Shown: positions 6,873-15,143, numbered from the stretch's first letter. The stretch is DNA of 16,453 nucleotides from DATJLY01 sp035604195 (GCA_035604195.1 DATNIY010000056.1:1-16453); one strand, 5' to 3'. Notes: generated by a model not told the origin, from the letters alone. Translations and numbers: made by a program.

Positions 6873-7571
6873 TCACACCCCCAGATGCCGGTGCATGAGA
6901 TCGGCGTCGCGGCGCAGCGCCTCGGGGGTGCCGTCATAGACGAGATGGCCGTTGTTCAGGATATAGCAGCGCTGCGCCAGCGACAGCGCCGCCTGCACGT
7001 TCTGCTCGACGATGACGATGGTCCGCCCTTCCTCGACCAGGCGCCGGCAGACGCGCAGGAGATCCTGCACGATGAGCGGCGCCAGGCCCTCGAACGGCTC
7101 GTCGAGCAGCACGAGCCGCGGCTCGCGCACCAGCGCGCGGGCGATCGCCAGCATCTGTTGCTCGCCGCCCGAAAGCTCACGGCCGCGCTGGCGGCGGCGC
7201 TCTTCGAGGCGCGGGAAGAGAGCGTAGGCGCGCGCCAGATCCCACGGTTTCTCGGCGGTGAGCGCGGCGAGAACCAGATTCTCCTCGACGGTCAGGCCGC
7301 CGATGATGCGGCGCTCGTCCGGCACCAGTTGCAGGCCGAGACGCGCCAGCTTGTAGGGCGGCAGGCCCGCCACCTCCTGGTCGGCGAAGCGGATCGCGCC
7401 GCTCTCCGGGGCGAGCACGCCCATGATGGTCTTGAGCGTCGTGGTCTTGCCGGCGCCGTTGCGGCCCAAGAGCGCCACGACCTCGTGTTGCTCGACGCGC
7501 AGGCTCACATCGAAGAGCGTGTGCGCCTCGCCGTAATAGGTGTTGATCCGCTCAACCTCGAGCAGGCTCAT
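6873..7571 (-). CDS. livF: Branched-chain amino acid-type ABC transporter ATP-binding subunit LivF
   Basis: A 232-residue ATPase of the LivF type, which pairs with a LivG ATPase to power import through LivH and LivM. Walker A is GRNGAGKTT (36-44), the signature LSGGEQ (133-138) and Walker B LVLLDEP (153-159). The switch position after the last core strand reads IVIVEQN, with glutamine (190) where most ABC ATPases have histidine; this is usual for LivF and not damage. The ATG at 7571 lies inside the end of the livM-livG frame (20 bases overlap including the stop), so translation is probably coupled. It is the last gene of the liv operon. Confidence 0.95.
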   Translation of the reverse strand: MSLLEVERINTYYGEAHTLFDVSLRVEQHEVVALLGRNGAGKTTTLKTIMGVLAPESGAIRFADQEVAGLPPYKLARLGLQLVPDERRIIGGLTVEENLVLAALTAEKPWDLARAYALFPRLEERRRQRGRELSGGEQQMLAIARALVREPRLVLLDEPFEGLAPLIVQDLLRVCRRLVEEGRTIVIVEQNVQAALSLAQRCYILNNGHLVYDGTPEALRRDADLMHRHLGV

Positions 7572-9393
7572 GCTCGACCGTGCTCCCGAGATAGGCCGCG
7601 CGCACTTCCGGATTGGCTTGTATCGCCTCGGGATCGCCTTCGGCGATCTTGCGTCCGTTGAAGAGGACGGTGATGCGGTCGGCCAATCCGAAGACGACGT
7701 CCATGTCGTGCTCGACGATGACGATGCTGATGCCGCTGGAGACGCGCTTCAGGAGCTGGACCGTGGCGAGGCGCTCCGTGGGCGCCATGCCCGCCGTCGG
7801 CTCGTCGAGCAACAGGAGCCGCGGCCGTGTCGCCAGCGCGAGCCCGATCTCGAGCCGCCGCTTCTCCCCATAGGCGAGCGCGCTGGCTGGCGCCGTGGCG
7901 CGGTCGGCGAGTTGCACGGCGTCCAAGGTCTCGGCGACGAGGCGGTCGAGGCCGGCAGTGTGCGCGACATCGCGCAGCATGGCCGGGCGGAACTTGCCGT
8001 TGCGCCGCGCCAGTGCCGCGATCGCGATGTTGTCGCGCACGCTCAGGCCCAAGAAGAGCTGGTTGATCTGGAAGCTCTTGGCGAGGCCGCGCTGGCAGAC
8101 CAGGGTGGCGCCGAGCCCGGTGATGTGCTCGCCGCGGAACTGCACCTCGCCCGCGCTCGGCGGAATGACGCCCGCCAGCATGTTGAAGAAGGTCGATTTG
8201 CCGGCGCCGTTGGGGCCGATGAGAGCGCGGATCTCGCCCTCGATGACCTGGAGCGAGACGCGGTCGACGGCGAGGACTCCATCATAGCGCTTGGTCAGGT
8301 CATGGGCCTCGAGGACGACGGGCCCATCGAGCGCGGCGCGGCGCCGGATCGTGGCCTCGCCAGCCTCGACCGGGATCGCTGACGCCGCGGCGGGCTCCGC
8401 CTCGCGGCCGCCGCCGCGCCAGCGCAGCCACAGCAGGCGGAAGCCGCCGCAGATGCCGCGGCGGAACACCGTCACCAGCAGCACGAAGATGATGCCGAGG
8501 ATCATCTTCCACAGCGCGCCGACGCCCGGCACCGCTTGCAGCGCGGTGTAGAGATAGAGCCACACCGCGGCGCCGACGAGCGGTCCGAGCAAGGTTCCGG
8601 CGCCGCCGATCACGGTCTGCACGACCAGCTGTCCCGAGGTCTCGAGATAGAACGCATCGGGCGGCATATAACCCTGGAGCAGCCCCAAGAGCCCGCCCGC
8701 GAGCCCGCCATAGGCGGCGGCGATGATGAAGGCGGCGAGCTTGTAGGACTGCACGTCGTGACCGACCGCGCCGGCGCGTTGGCTGTTCTCGCGGATGGCG
8801 CGCAGGACGAGCCCGAAGGGCGAGCCGATGATGCGATAGGCGAGCCAGAATCCGAGGAAAAACAGCGCCGCCAGGAACCAGTACATGGAATCCGGCGTGG
8901 TGATGTCGAGGGTGAATAGGCCGAAGCCGAGCCGCGGCTCGGGCACGCCGGCCAGGCCGTTCTCGCCGCCGGTCCAGGCCGACAGCGGCGAGATGTCGAG
9001 GAAATACAGCATCTCGCCGAAGGCGAGCGTGAGCATGGCGAAATAGATGCCGGAGCGACGCAGCGACAAGGCGCCGATCACCGCGCCGAGCAGCGCCGCG
9101 AGTGCCGTCCCCGCGATGAGCGCCAGCAGCGCATTGTCCGTCACCGGCGCGACCAGCAAATAGGCCGCGGCGAAGCCGCCCGCGCCGAAGAACGCCGCTT
9201 GGCCGAAGGACAAGAGCCCGGTGAAGCCGAACAGGATGTCGAAGCCGAGCCCGAACAGGCCCCAGACGAGAATCCGCCCGGCGAGGTCGAGCGAGCCGCC
9301 GATCAGCTCGAGCGCCGAGGGCAAGGCGATGAGACCCAGCCCCACCGCCAGCACCGGCGCAAGCCCGCCGAGCCCGCCGCCGCGCCTGGTCAT
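7552..9393 (-). CDS. livM-livG: Fused permease-ATPase LivM-LivG of a branched-chain amino acid-type ABC importer
   Basis: One 613-residue frame joins two usually separate subunits. Residues 1-320 are a LivM permease with about eight or nine hydrophobic segments; GFTGLLSFGQAAFFGAGGFAA (about 56-76) and the coupling-loop region AIRENSQRAGAVGHDVQSYK (199-218) are typical. A basic then alanine-rich linker (about 321-357) leads to a LivG ATPase (358-613) with Walker A GPNGAGKST (393-401), a LivG-style signature AYGEKRRLEIG (507-517), Walker B LLLLDEP (526-532) and switch His562. The protein is continuous, with no stop or shift at the junction, so the fusion is real rather than an error; such fusions are known in proteobacteria. 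The ATG at 9393 overlaps the livH stop in an ATGA arrangement. An open extension upstream to 9885 is the antisense-free shadow of livH and not coding. Its partner ATPase is LivF. Confidence 0.94.
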   Translation of the reverse strand: MTRRGGGLGGLAPVLAVGLGLIALPSALELIGGSLDLAGRILVWGLFGLGFDILFGFTGLLSFGQAAFFGAGGFAAAYLLVAPVTDNALLALIAGTALAALLGAVIGALSLRRSGIYFAMLTLAFGEMLYFLDISPLSAWTGGENGLAGVPEPRLGFGLFTLDITTPDSMYWFLAALFFLGFWLAYRIIGSPFGLVLRAIRENSQRAGAVGHDVQSYKLAAFIIAAAYGGLAGGLLGLLQGYMPPDAFYLETSGQLVVQTVIGGAGTLLGPLVGAAVWLYLYTALQAVPGVGALWKMILGIIFVLLVTVFRRGICGGFRLLWLRWRGGGREAEPAAASAIPVEAGEATIRRRAALDGPVVLEAHDLTKRYDGVLAVDRVSLQVIEGEIRALIGPNGAGKSTFFNMLAGVIPPSAGEVQFRGEHITGLGATLVCQRGLAKSFQINQLFLGLSVRDNIAIAALARRNGKFRPAMLRDVAHTAGLDRLVAETLDAVQLADRATAPASALAYGEKRRLEIGLALATRPRLLLLDEPTAGMAPTERLATVQLLKRVSSGISIVIVEHDMDVVFGLADRITVLFNGRKIAEGDPEAIQANPEVRAAYLGSTVEHEPARG

Positions 9394-10265
9394 TGCCGGC
9401 CTTGGACGCCGAACAAACCCTGCGGCCGCAGAATCAGCACCAGCGCCATCGCCATGAACAGCATGACCTGGGAATAGGCCGGCTGGACCATCGCCGTGAG
9501 ACTCAGGATCTCGCCGGCAATGAGGCCGCCCACCACGGCGCCCCAAAACGAGCCGACGCCGCCGATCACGATCACGACGAAGGACTGCACCAGCACGTCG
9601 GCGCCCATGTCCGGATTCACCGTGACGATGGGCGCGTTGATGACACCTGCGAAGCCCGCCGCCATGGCGCCCAGGCCGAACACGGTGAGGAACGTGCGCG
9701 TGACGTTGATGCCGAGAATGCTGACCATGAGCTGGTCCTCGATCCCGGCGCGGACGATGAGGCCGAGGCGGGTGCGATAGAGCACGAGATAGAGCGCCAC
9801 CAGCGCCGCGGCGACGATGCCTAGGACCTCGATCCGATAGGTCGGGTAGAGCAGCAGGCCGAACCTGACCGCGCCTTCGCCCCAATGCGGCACCTCGACC
9901 CGTTGCGCGATGCCGCCGAAAATGGCGCGGATCGCTTCGACCACGACGATGCCGACGCCGAAGGTGACGAGGATCTGATCCTCCTTGGGACGCCGGTAAT
10001 AGAGCCGGATGAGGCCGCGCTCGACGACGACGCCGAGCAGGAGCAGCACCGCCGCCCCGCTGGCCATGGCGAGTTCGAACGAGCCGGTGCGCGCATAGGC
10101 GACGTAGCCGGCATAGGCGCCGGCGGCGTAGAAGGCGCCGTGCGCGAAATTCACGACGCCGAGCGCGCCGAAGATGATCGTGAGCCCCATCGCCACGAGC
10201 ACCAGCAGCGCGCCCAGGGTCAGGCCGTTGAAGATCTGCGAGAAGAACAGCGACCAGGTGATCAG
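9390..10265 (-). CDS. livH: Branched-chain amino acid-type ABC permease LivH, probable CTG start
   Basis: An inner-membrane permease that pairs with the LivM half. GLTIIFGALGVVNFAHGAFY is the LivH hallmark, and GGVGSFWGAVVGGLIAGE near the C terminus is the conserved end region. The only standard start codon in frame is a GTG at 10202, giving 270 residues, but this would remove the first half of membrane helix 1 and has no ribosome binding site. The open frame continues upstream and reads ITWSLFFSQIFNGLTLGAL, the normal LivH N terminus. Just before it, GGGAGGG (10279-10273) stands seven bases from CTG (10265-10263) and ten from ATC (10262-10260). I therefore place the start at CTG 10265, giving 291 residues, the usual family length. 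ATC 10262 is the alternative. The stop overlaps the livM-livG start. Confidence 0.85.
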   Translation of the reverse strand: MITWSLFFSQIFNGLTLGALLVLVAMGLTIIFGALGVVNFAHGAFYAAGAYAGYVAYARTGSFELAMASGAAVLLLLGVVVERGLIRLYYRRPKEDQILVTFGVGIVVVEAIRAIFGGIAQRVEVPHWGEGAVRFGLLLYPTYRIEVLGIVAAALVALYLVLYRTRLGLIVRAGIEDQLMVSILGINVTRTFLTVFGLGAMAAGFAGVINAPIVTVNPDMGADVLVQSFVVIVIGGVGSFWGAVVGGLIAGEILSLTAMVQPAYSQVMLFMAMALVLILRPQGLFGVQGRQ

Positions 10266-10272
10266 GCCGGTG

Positions 10273-10279
10273 CCCTCCC
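10273..10279 (-). promoter_or_regulatory. Strong Shine-Dalgarno sequence of livH
   Basis: GGGAGGG on the minus strand sits in the 46-base gap between the livK stop (10312) and the proposed livH start. No ATG, GTG or TTG in the livH frame follows at a usable distance; CTG at 10265 does. This site decides the start choice for livH. Confidence 0.7.
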
Positions 10280-10311
10280 GCGCTGCGCGCCCGCCGCCCC
10301 GGCGGCTCGGC

Positions 10312-11640
10312 TCAGGTGTAGGAAGGTAGCTTGCAGCCGAGGTAATCGGCGGGCACGACGTCGGGACCCGGCGTCAATCCGACGACGGTGAAGAAATCGT
10401 CGGGATTGCGCATCTCCTTCGGCGCCTTGCCGACCACGACGGGAACCGCGCGAACCTGCTGGTGATCTTCGGCGCGGTACCAGACCTCGCCCAGCGGCAT
10501 CTGCAGCTTGTGGCCCGCCTCGAGCGTCTTGATCACGGCGACGGGATCGAAACTCTTCGCCCGCTCGACCGCATCGGCCCAGCACAGCGTCTGGGTATAG
10601 GCGATGTGCGCCGGCCATTTCGGCTTGTAGAAATATTTCTTCTCGAAGGTGTCGACGAAGATCTTCGCCATCTCGTTGGTCTCGGCGAGCGTCCACCAGA
10701 AATCCATCGTGCCGTAGACGCCCCGCATGATGTCGGCGCCGAGCTCGGTCGCCTGGAAGGCGGAGATGTTCGGCACCACCATCTTCATCTTGTCGAGCAC
10801 GCCGAACTGCTTCGCCTGCTTGCACGACGCCACCGCATCTGCGCCGAAGGCGACGTTGACGAAGACATCGGCGCCGCTGTTGGCGATGTTGAGAAGATAC
10901 GAGCTGTAATCGGTGGTGCCGAGCGGACAGACCTGCGAGCCCAACGATTTCCAGCCGAGTTCCTTCTCGGTGAACTCGCCGGTCGAATGCTCGACCGAAT
11001 GGCCATAGGCGTAATCGGGCACGAGATAGATCGATTTTTTGTCCCTGCCGAGCTCCTTGCCCAGCACCGGCGCGAGCGCCTTCGCCGACATATAGGCCGA
11101 GGGCTGCGAGCGGAAGCCGTAGCGCTGGCAATCGACGCCGGTGGTCTCGTTGGCGCCGCTGCAGCCGACCATGTTGATCACCTTGTAGCGCTGCGCCAGC
11201 TTCTCCAGCGCGATCGCCTCGGCGCTGCTGACGCAGCCGGTGATCATCATCGCCTTGTCCTGCGTGATGAAGCCGGTCGCCGCCTGGACTGCGGGATTGG
11301 GCTGGGTCTGCGTGTCGGCGTATTTGTAGATGATCTTCTTGCCGAGCACGCCCTTGCCGCTGAGCGTCGGGGTCTTGTCGACCACGCCGCCGCCGCCGTT
11401 CAAATGCTCGAAGGCGAGCTGATAGCCCTTGAGGAGATCGGCGCCGTCGGCGGAATAGGGTCCGGTCAGCGGCGAGGTGACGCCGATGAAGACGGTGTCT
11501 CCCTGCACGCCCGCGGGGTAGTTGCCGATCGCATCGGCGGCGAAGCCGCGCGAGGGGCGCAGGAACGGCAAGGCGCCAACGGCGACGGCTCCGCCAAGGA
11601 CGCGGCGTCGGCTCACGGATCTCCGGTTGCTTCGCGACAT
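10312..11640 (-). CDS. livK: ABC transporter substrate-binding protein, LivK type, Tat-exported
   Basis: A 442-residue periplasmic solute receptor of the type I binding-protein fold, somewhat longer than E. coli LivK (about 370). The N terminus has a Tat-type signal: SRRRVLGGAVAVGALPFL (10-27), with cleavage likely near residue 34-35. VFIGVTSPLTGPYSADGADLLKG (50-72) is the typical first strand and ligand loop, and the following AFEHLNGGGGV is conserved. Several cysteines (for example Cys136, Cys160, Cys171) could form disulfides in the periplasm. The family takes up branched-chain amino acids but also other amino acids, amides and aromatic acids, so the ligand is open. AGGGGAGGA just before the ATG gives a strong ribosome binding site. 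It is first in the operon with livH, livM-livG and livF, and expression probably starts in the gap 11641-11736. Confidence 0.92.
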   Translation of the reverse strand: MSRSNRRSVSRRRVLGGAVAVGALPFLRPSRGFAADAIGNYPAGVQGDTVFIGVTSPLTGPYSADGADLLKGYQLAFEHLNGGGGVVDKTPTLSGKGVLGKKIIYKYADTQTQPNPAVQAATGFITQDKAMMITGCVSSAEAIALEKLAQRYKVINMVGCSGANETTGVDCQRYGFRSQPSAYMSAKALAPVLGKELGRDKKSIYLVPDYAYGHSVEHSTGEFTEKELGWKSLGSQVCPLGTTDYSSYLLNIANSGADVFVNVAFGADAVASCKQAKQFGVLDKMKMVVPNISAFQATELGADIMRGVYGTMDFWWTLAETNEMAKIFVDTFEKKYFYKPKWPAHIAYTQTLCWADAVERAKSFDPVAVIKTLEAGHKLQMPLGEVWYRAEDHQQVRAVPVVVGKAPKEMRNPDDFFTVVGLTPGPDVVPADYLGCKLPSYT

Positions 11641-11664
11641 CTTGTCCTCCCCTCATTGCGTCAT

Positions 11665-11678
11665 GCGCAAGCTTGCGC
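11665..11678. promoter_or_regulatory. 14-bp perfect palindrome in the livK leader
   Basis: GCGCAAGCTTGCGC is a perfect palindrome 24 bases upstream of the livK ATG, just downstream of the proposed promoter start. Its position fits an operator or a leader hairpin controlling the liv operon. No regulator is identified. Confidence 0.4.
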
Positions 11679-11690
11679 GCTTACCGGCCG

Positions 11691-11718
11691 AAATTACGCG
11701 CGGCGCGCGGAAAATCAA
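11691..11718 (-). promoter_or_regulatory. Putative promoter of the liv operon
   Basis: On the minus strand TTGATT (11718-11713) and TAATTT (11696-11691) are 16 bases apart. The match is moderate. The spacer contains CGCGC-GCC-GCGCG (11709-11697), a hairpin that followed by TAATTT could also serve as a weak terminator for the EF-G-like gene ending at 11737. Both roles are possible. Confidence 0.35.
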
Positions 11719-11736
11719 CCGTCGCGTCTGACCCGC

Positions 11737-13767
11737 TTACTGTGCCGCTTGCTCGGCGCGGCCCGCCAGCACCTTCTCCGCGACCTTGCCGGTCAGCTCC
11801 TGCAGATGGTCGAAGCGCTCGCTGTAGGTGCCGACGCCTAGCGTCACCGAGCGCAGCTCGACGATGAGATCGTGCATTTCCGCAAGCGGCATGTGCGCGG
11901 TCACGAGATCCCAGCCCGGCCAATCCGCTTTGGCGTCGTAGCCCAGGATCTGGCCGCGCCGGCCGGAGATGATGCGCTGGACCCGCGAGGTGAAGGCGTT
12001 CGGCACGGAGATCTCGACGTAATGGATGGGCTCCAAGAGCACCGGGTCGCATTTCGGCATGACTTCGCTCATCGCCATGCGGCCGCAGGTCTTGAACGCC
12101 TGGTCCGAGCTGTCGACGGCGTGGAACTGGCCGGTGATGAGATTGACCGACACATCCACCACCGGAAAGCCCAGCGGTCCCTGGCGCAGATATTCCATCA
12201 CGCCTTCTTCCGCGGCGGGAATGTAGTTGCGCGGAATGGCCCCGCCGACCACCGAATCGATGAACCTGTGCCCCGAGCCGCGCGGCAGCGGCTTCACCTC
12301 GATCTGGATGTCCGCGAACTGGCCGTGCCCGCCGCTCTGGCGCTTGAAGCGCGCATGCTGCTGCCCGCCCTTGCGGATCGTCTCCTTGTAGGGCACCTGC
12401 GGCCGGCGTGCGATCACCGCGAGGTTGTATTTGGTCCTGAGCCGGTCGAGCGCGATCTGCAGATGGATGTCGCCCTGGCCCCACAGCACCATCTCCTGGA
12501 GATCGGGATTCTGCTCCAGCACCAGGGTCGGATCCTCTTCGATGACGCGGCCGACGGCGCCGGTGAGCTTGACGTCGTCGACGCGCTTCTCGGCGTTGAT
12601 CGCCATGCCGAAGACCGGCTTCGGCAGCGGCGGCCAAGGCAGCTTGGGCGGCGTTCCCGTGCTCAGCACCGCGCCGGTGTTGATGCCCTCCATCCGCGCC
12701 AGCGCCACGACCTCGCCGGAAGCGGCGCCGGCGAGCTTTTCGCTGGCCGAGCCCTGCAGCCGGAGCACGCCCGCAACGCGCGCGCCGTTGAGGGTCATGC
12801 CCTCATTGACCTGGCCGCTCCAGATTCGGACCAGCGAGAGCTTGCCCGAATGCGGCGGAAAATAGGTCTTGATGACCTGGGCCACCGTGTCGCGGCTCTT
12901 CGGGTCGAGACCGAGCCGCTCGGCGGTGGTCGCCGCGGCCGGGGTCTCGTGGCGCAGCGCCTTCATGAGGCGGCGCACGCCGTGGTCAGGGAGCGCGGCG
13001 CCGAGGAAGACCGGAACCACCAGATCGCGGCGCAGGTTTTGCGTCAGATGCCCGTATATCTCCTCTTTCGAGGGCTGCACATCCTCGAGCAGTTGTTCGA
13101 GCAGCTTGTCGTCGAAATCGGCGAGCTTCTCCAGGAGGCCGGCGCGGCTCGCGCGCTCCTCCGCCGCCATGTCCTCGGGCAGCTTGACGAGATCGGAGGG
13201 CTGGCCCGGCTTGTAGCGGTAGGCCCGCTCGCTGACCAAATCGACATAGCCCGCGACGGTGCCCTCGGGTCCGGGCAGCGGCACATGACGCAGCACCAGC
13301 GGCCGCGCCGAGACCGATTGCAGCGCCGCCAGCGCCTCGCTGATGCGCGCGCCGGCGCTGTCGAGCTTGTTGATGAACACCATGTGCGGGACTTGGTGGT
13401 CGTCGAGAAACTTGAAGAGCGGCGCCAAGGTCAGCGCCCGCTCGGTCTCGGCCTCGCACACGACCACCGCGACATCGGCGGCGAGCATGGCGCATTGCGC
13501 CTCGTAGGCGAGCTCGACCGAGCCCGGGCAGTCGAGGAAATTCCAGCGGTCGTCGAGGTAGGTCGCGTGCGCGACATTGATCTCGGTCGACATCTGCCGC
13601 GCCCGCGCCTCCGACGAATGGTCGCCGACGGTATTGCCGTCCTTCTGGCTCCCGCGCCGGTGCGTGGCGCCGGCCGCGAACAGCAGCGCCTCGAGCAGGG
13701 TTGTCTTGCCGGAGAGATAGGGTCCGACCAGTGCCGCGCAGCGCGGCCCAGACGGTCTTTCGCTCAT
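11737..13767 (-). CDS. Elongation factor G-like GTPase (EF-G paralogue)
   Basis: A 676-residue protein with the five-domain EF-G layout. The G domain has G1 GPYLSGKTT (15-23), a threonine in switch I (Thr61 in QMSTEI), G3 DCPGS (79-83) and G4 NKLD (133-136). Canonical EF-G has DTPGH at G3, where the histidine activates water for GTP hydrolysis; here it is Ser83. Switch I also lacks the usual RGITI block. Domain IV keeps SGGHGQF (478-484) and the tip element HAVDSSDQAFK (549-559), and domain V is present, so ribosome binding is plausible. It is therefore a diverged paralogue, not the housekeeping FusA of an str operon (no rpsL, rpsG or tuf nearby). Its role may be in ribosome recycling, stress or another step; this is unknown. 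AAGGAGG five bases before the ATG gives a very strong start. Monocistronic by context. Confidence 0.9.
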   Translation of the reverse strand: MSERPSGPRCAALVGPYLSGKTTLLEALLFAAGATHRRGSQKDGNTVGDHSSEARARQMSTEINVAHATYLDDRWNFLDCPGSVELAYEAQCAMLAADVAVVVCEAETERALTLAPLFKFLDDHQVPHMVFINKLDSAGARISEALAALQSVSARPLVLRHVPLPGPEGTVAGYVDLVSERAYRYKPGQPSDLVKLPEDMAAEERASRAGLLEKLADFDDKLLEQLLEDVQPSKEEIYGHLTQNLRRDLVVPVFLGAALPDHGVRRLMKALRHETPAAATTAERLGLDPKSRDTVAQVIKTYFPPHSGKLSLVRIWSGQVNEGMTLNGARVAGVLRLQGSASEKLAGAASGEVVALARMEGINTGAVLSTGTPPKLPWPPLPKPVFGMAINAEKRVDDVKLTGAVGRVIEEDPTLVLEQNPDLQEMVLWGQGDIHLQIALDRLRTKYNLAVIARRPQVPYKETIRKGGQQHARFKRQSGGHGQFADIQIEVKPLPRGSGHRFIDSVVGGAIPRNYIPAAEEGVMEYLRQGPLGFPVVDVSVNLITGQFHAVDSSDQAFKTCGRMAMSEVMPKCDPVLLEPIHYVEISVPNAFTSRVQRIISGRRGQILGYDAKADWPGWDLVTAHMPLAEMHDLIVELRSVTLGVGTYSERFDHLQELTGKVAEKVLAGRAEQAAQ

Positions 13768-13901
13768 GTTCGCCTCCTTCGCGTCGTGCCCTGCGTTTCA
13801 CTGGCGAAGGACATCGCCCGGGTCATGCGCTCGAGCGCAACGCCGCCGGCCCGCCTTCATCATTGCGAAGAATGGTCGCGCGCCGCGCCGCCGCTGGCAA
13901 C

Positions 13902-13920
13902 GGGAATCTTGCGGAATCCC
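13902..13920 (-). terminator. Imperfect hairpin after the aminotransferase gene
   Basis: GGGAATC and GAATCCC form a seven-pair stem with one mismatch around TTGCG, 20 bases beyond the aminotransferase stop. There is no T run. The remaining gap 13768-13940 shows no gene; it contains only this stem and the EF-G-like ribosome binding site (13773-13779). Confidence 0.3.
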
Positions 13921-13940
13921 AGACGGCGTTGCCGCAGCGG

Positions 13941-15143
13941 TCAGCGCAGGGCGGCGCAGGCGCGGCCGATGCGGGCGCAGGCTTCCTTGAGCGCCTCGGT
14001 CGAGGTCGCGTAGGAGATGCGGAAATGCGGGCTCAGGCCGAAAGCCGCGCCCAGCACCACGGCGACCCCTGCCGAATCCAGCAGATATTCGACGAAATCG
14101 CCGTCGCTCTCGATCGCCTTGCCGGCAGGCGTGCGCTTGCCGATGACGCCTGCGCAGGAGGGATAGACATAAAACGCGCCCTCGGGCGTCGGACAATGGA
14201 GGCCCTCGCAGCGATTGAGCTCGGCCACCACCAGATCGCGGCGCTCGCGGAAGATCGCGTTGTGGCGCGGGATGAAATCCTGCGGGCCGGTCAACGCCTC
14301 GACCGCCGCGGCCTGGCTTATGGAGCTCGGGTTGGTGGTCGATTGCGACTGCAGTGCTGCCATCGCCTTGATCAGCTCGGTCGGGCCGCCGGCGTAGCCA
14401 ATGCGCCAGCCGGTCATGCAATAGGCCTTGGATACGCCGTTCAGGGTCAAGGTCCGCGGATAGAGCTTGGGCTCGATCTGGGCGATGGTGGTGAATTCGA
14501 AGCCGTCATAGACGAGATGCTCGTACATATCGTCGCTCAACACCCAGACCTCTGGATGACGCAGCAGCACATCGGCGAGCGCGCGCAGCTCGGCCGCGGT
14601 ATAGGCGGCGCCGGTCGGGTTCGACGGCGAGTTGAGGATGAGCCATTTGGTCTTGCGCGTGATCGCCGCCTCGAGATCCTCCGGCCGCAGCTTGAAGCGG
14701 TTGTTCTGCGGGCACGTCACGCTCACCGGCACGCCATCGCAGAGCACGACGATGTCGGGGTAGGAGACCCAATAAGGCGCCGGCACGATCACTTCATCGC
14801 CCGGATTGACCGTGGCCATCAGGGCGTTGAACAGCACCTGCTTGCCGCCGGTGCCGACGCTCACCTGCTGCGGCGCGTAGGTGAGGCCGTTCTCGCGCTT
14901 GAACTTGGTGCAGATCGCCTGTTTCAAGGCGGGGGTGCCGTCGACCACGGTGTATTTCGTCTCGCCGCGGTCGATGGCGCGCTTGGCCGCGTCCTTGATG
15001 TTCTGCGGCGTGTCGAAATCGGGCTCGCCCGCGCCCAGTCCGATGACGTCGCGGCCGGCGGCCTTGAGTTCCATCGCCTTGTTGCTGGCGGCGATGGTCG
15101 GCGAGGGCTTGATGCGCAACAGGCGTTCGGCGATGAGCGACAT
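13941..15143 (-). CDS. aatA: Class I pyridoxal-phosphate aminotransferase, aspartate (possibly aspartate/prephenate) type
   Basis: A 400-residue cytosolic enzyme of the class I subgroup beta, typical length. It moves the amino group between aspartate and 2-oxoglutarate; relatives in alphaproteobacteria also aminate prephenate in tyrosine and phenylalanine synthesis. Visible residues: GAGEPDFDTP (38-46), YWVSYPD with Trp125 stacking on the cofactor, NSPSNPTG with Asn175, SDDMYE with Asp204 and Tyr207, SKAYCMTGWR with Schiff-base Lys239, and FRISYA with Arg375 for the substrate carboxylate. All catalytic residues are intact. The ATG at 15143 is chosen because MSLIAERLLRIKPSPT matches the family N terminus; an in-frame TTG at 15206 would add 21 low-complexity residues and lies in a tandem repeat. 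No strong Shine-Dalgarno sequence is seen. Divergent from uvrB. Confidence 0.93.
   Translation of the reverse strand: MSLIAERLLRIKPSPTIAASNKAMELKAAGRDVIGLGAGEPDFDTPQNIKDAAKRAIDRGETKYTVVDGTPALKQAICTKFKRENGLTYAPQQVSVGTGGKQVLFNALMATVNPGDEVIVPAPYWVSYPDIVVLCDGVPVSVTCPQNNRFKLRPEDLEAAITRKTKWLILNSPSNPTGAAYTAAELRALADVLLRHPEVWVLSDDMYEHLVYDGFEFTTIAQIEPKLYPRTLTLNGVSKAYCMTGWRIGYAGGPTELIKAMAALQSQSTTNPSSISQAAAVEALTGPQDFIPRHNAIFRERRDLVVAELNRCEGLHCPTPEGAFYVYPSCAGVIGKRTPAGKAIESDGDFVEYLLDSAGVAVVLGAAFGLSPHFRISYATSTEALKEACARIGRACAALR

Noticed and set aside
7066..7571. Loss of the switch histidine in LivF (glutamine present)
   Set aside because: VEQN at this position is the normal state of LivF ATPases, so it is not evidence of inactivation.
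9394..9885. Upstream extension of the livM-livG frame
   Set aside because: It overlaps livH, which is strongly supported in another frame; the ATG at 9393 overlapping the livH stop is the natural start.
11872..14013. A 713-codon open frame antisense to the EF-G-like gene, running on past its start
   Set aside because: It mirrors a clearly conserved GTPase; its composition (Arg, His, Asp, Leu rich) is that of a GC-driven shadow, and it has no recognisable domain.
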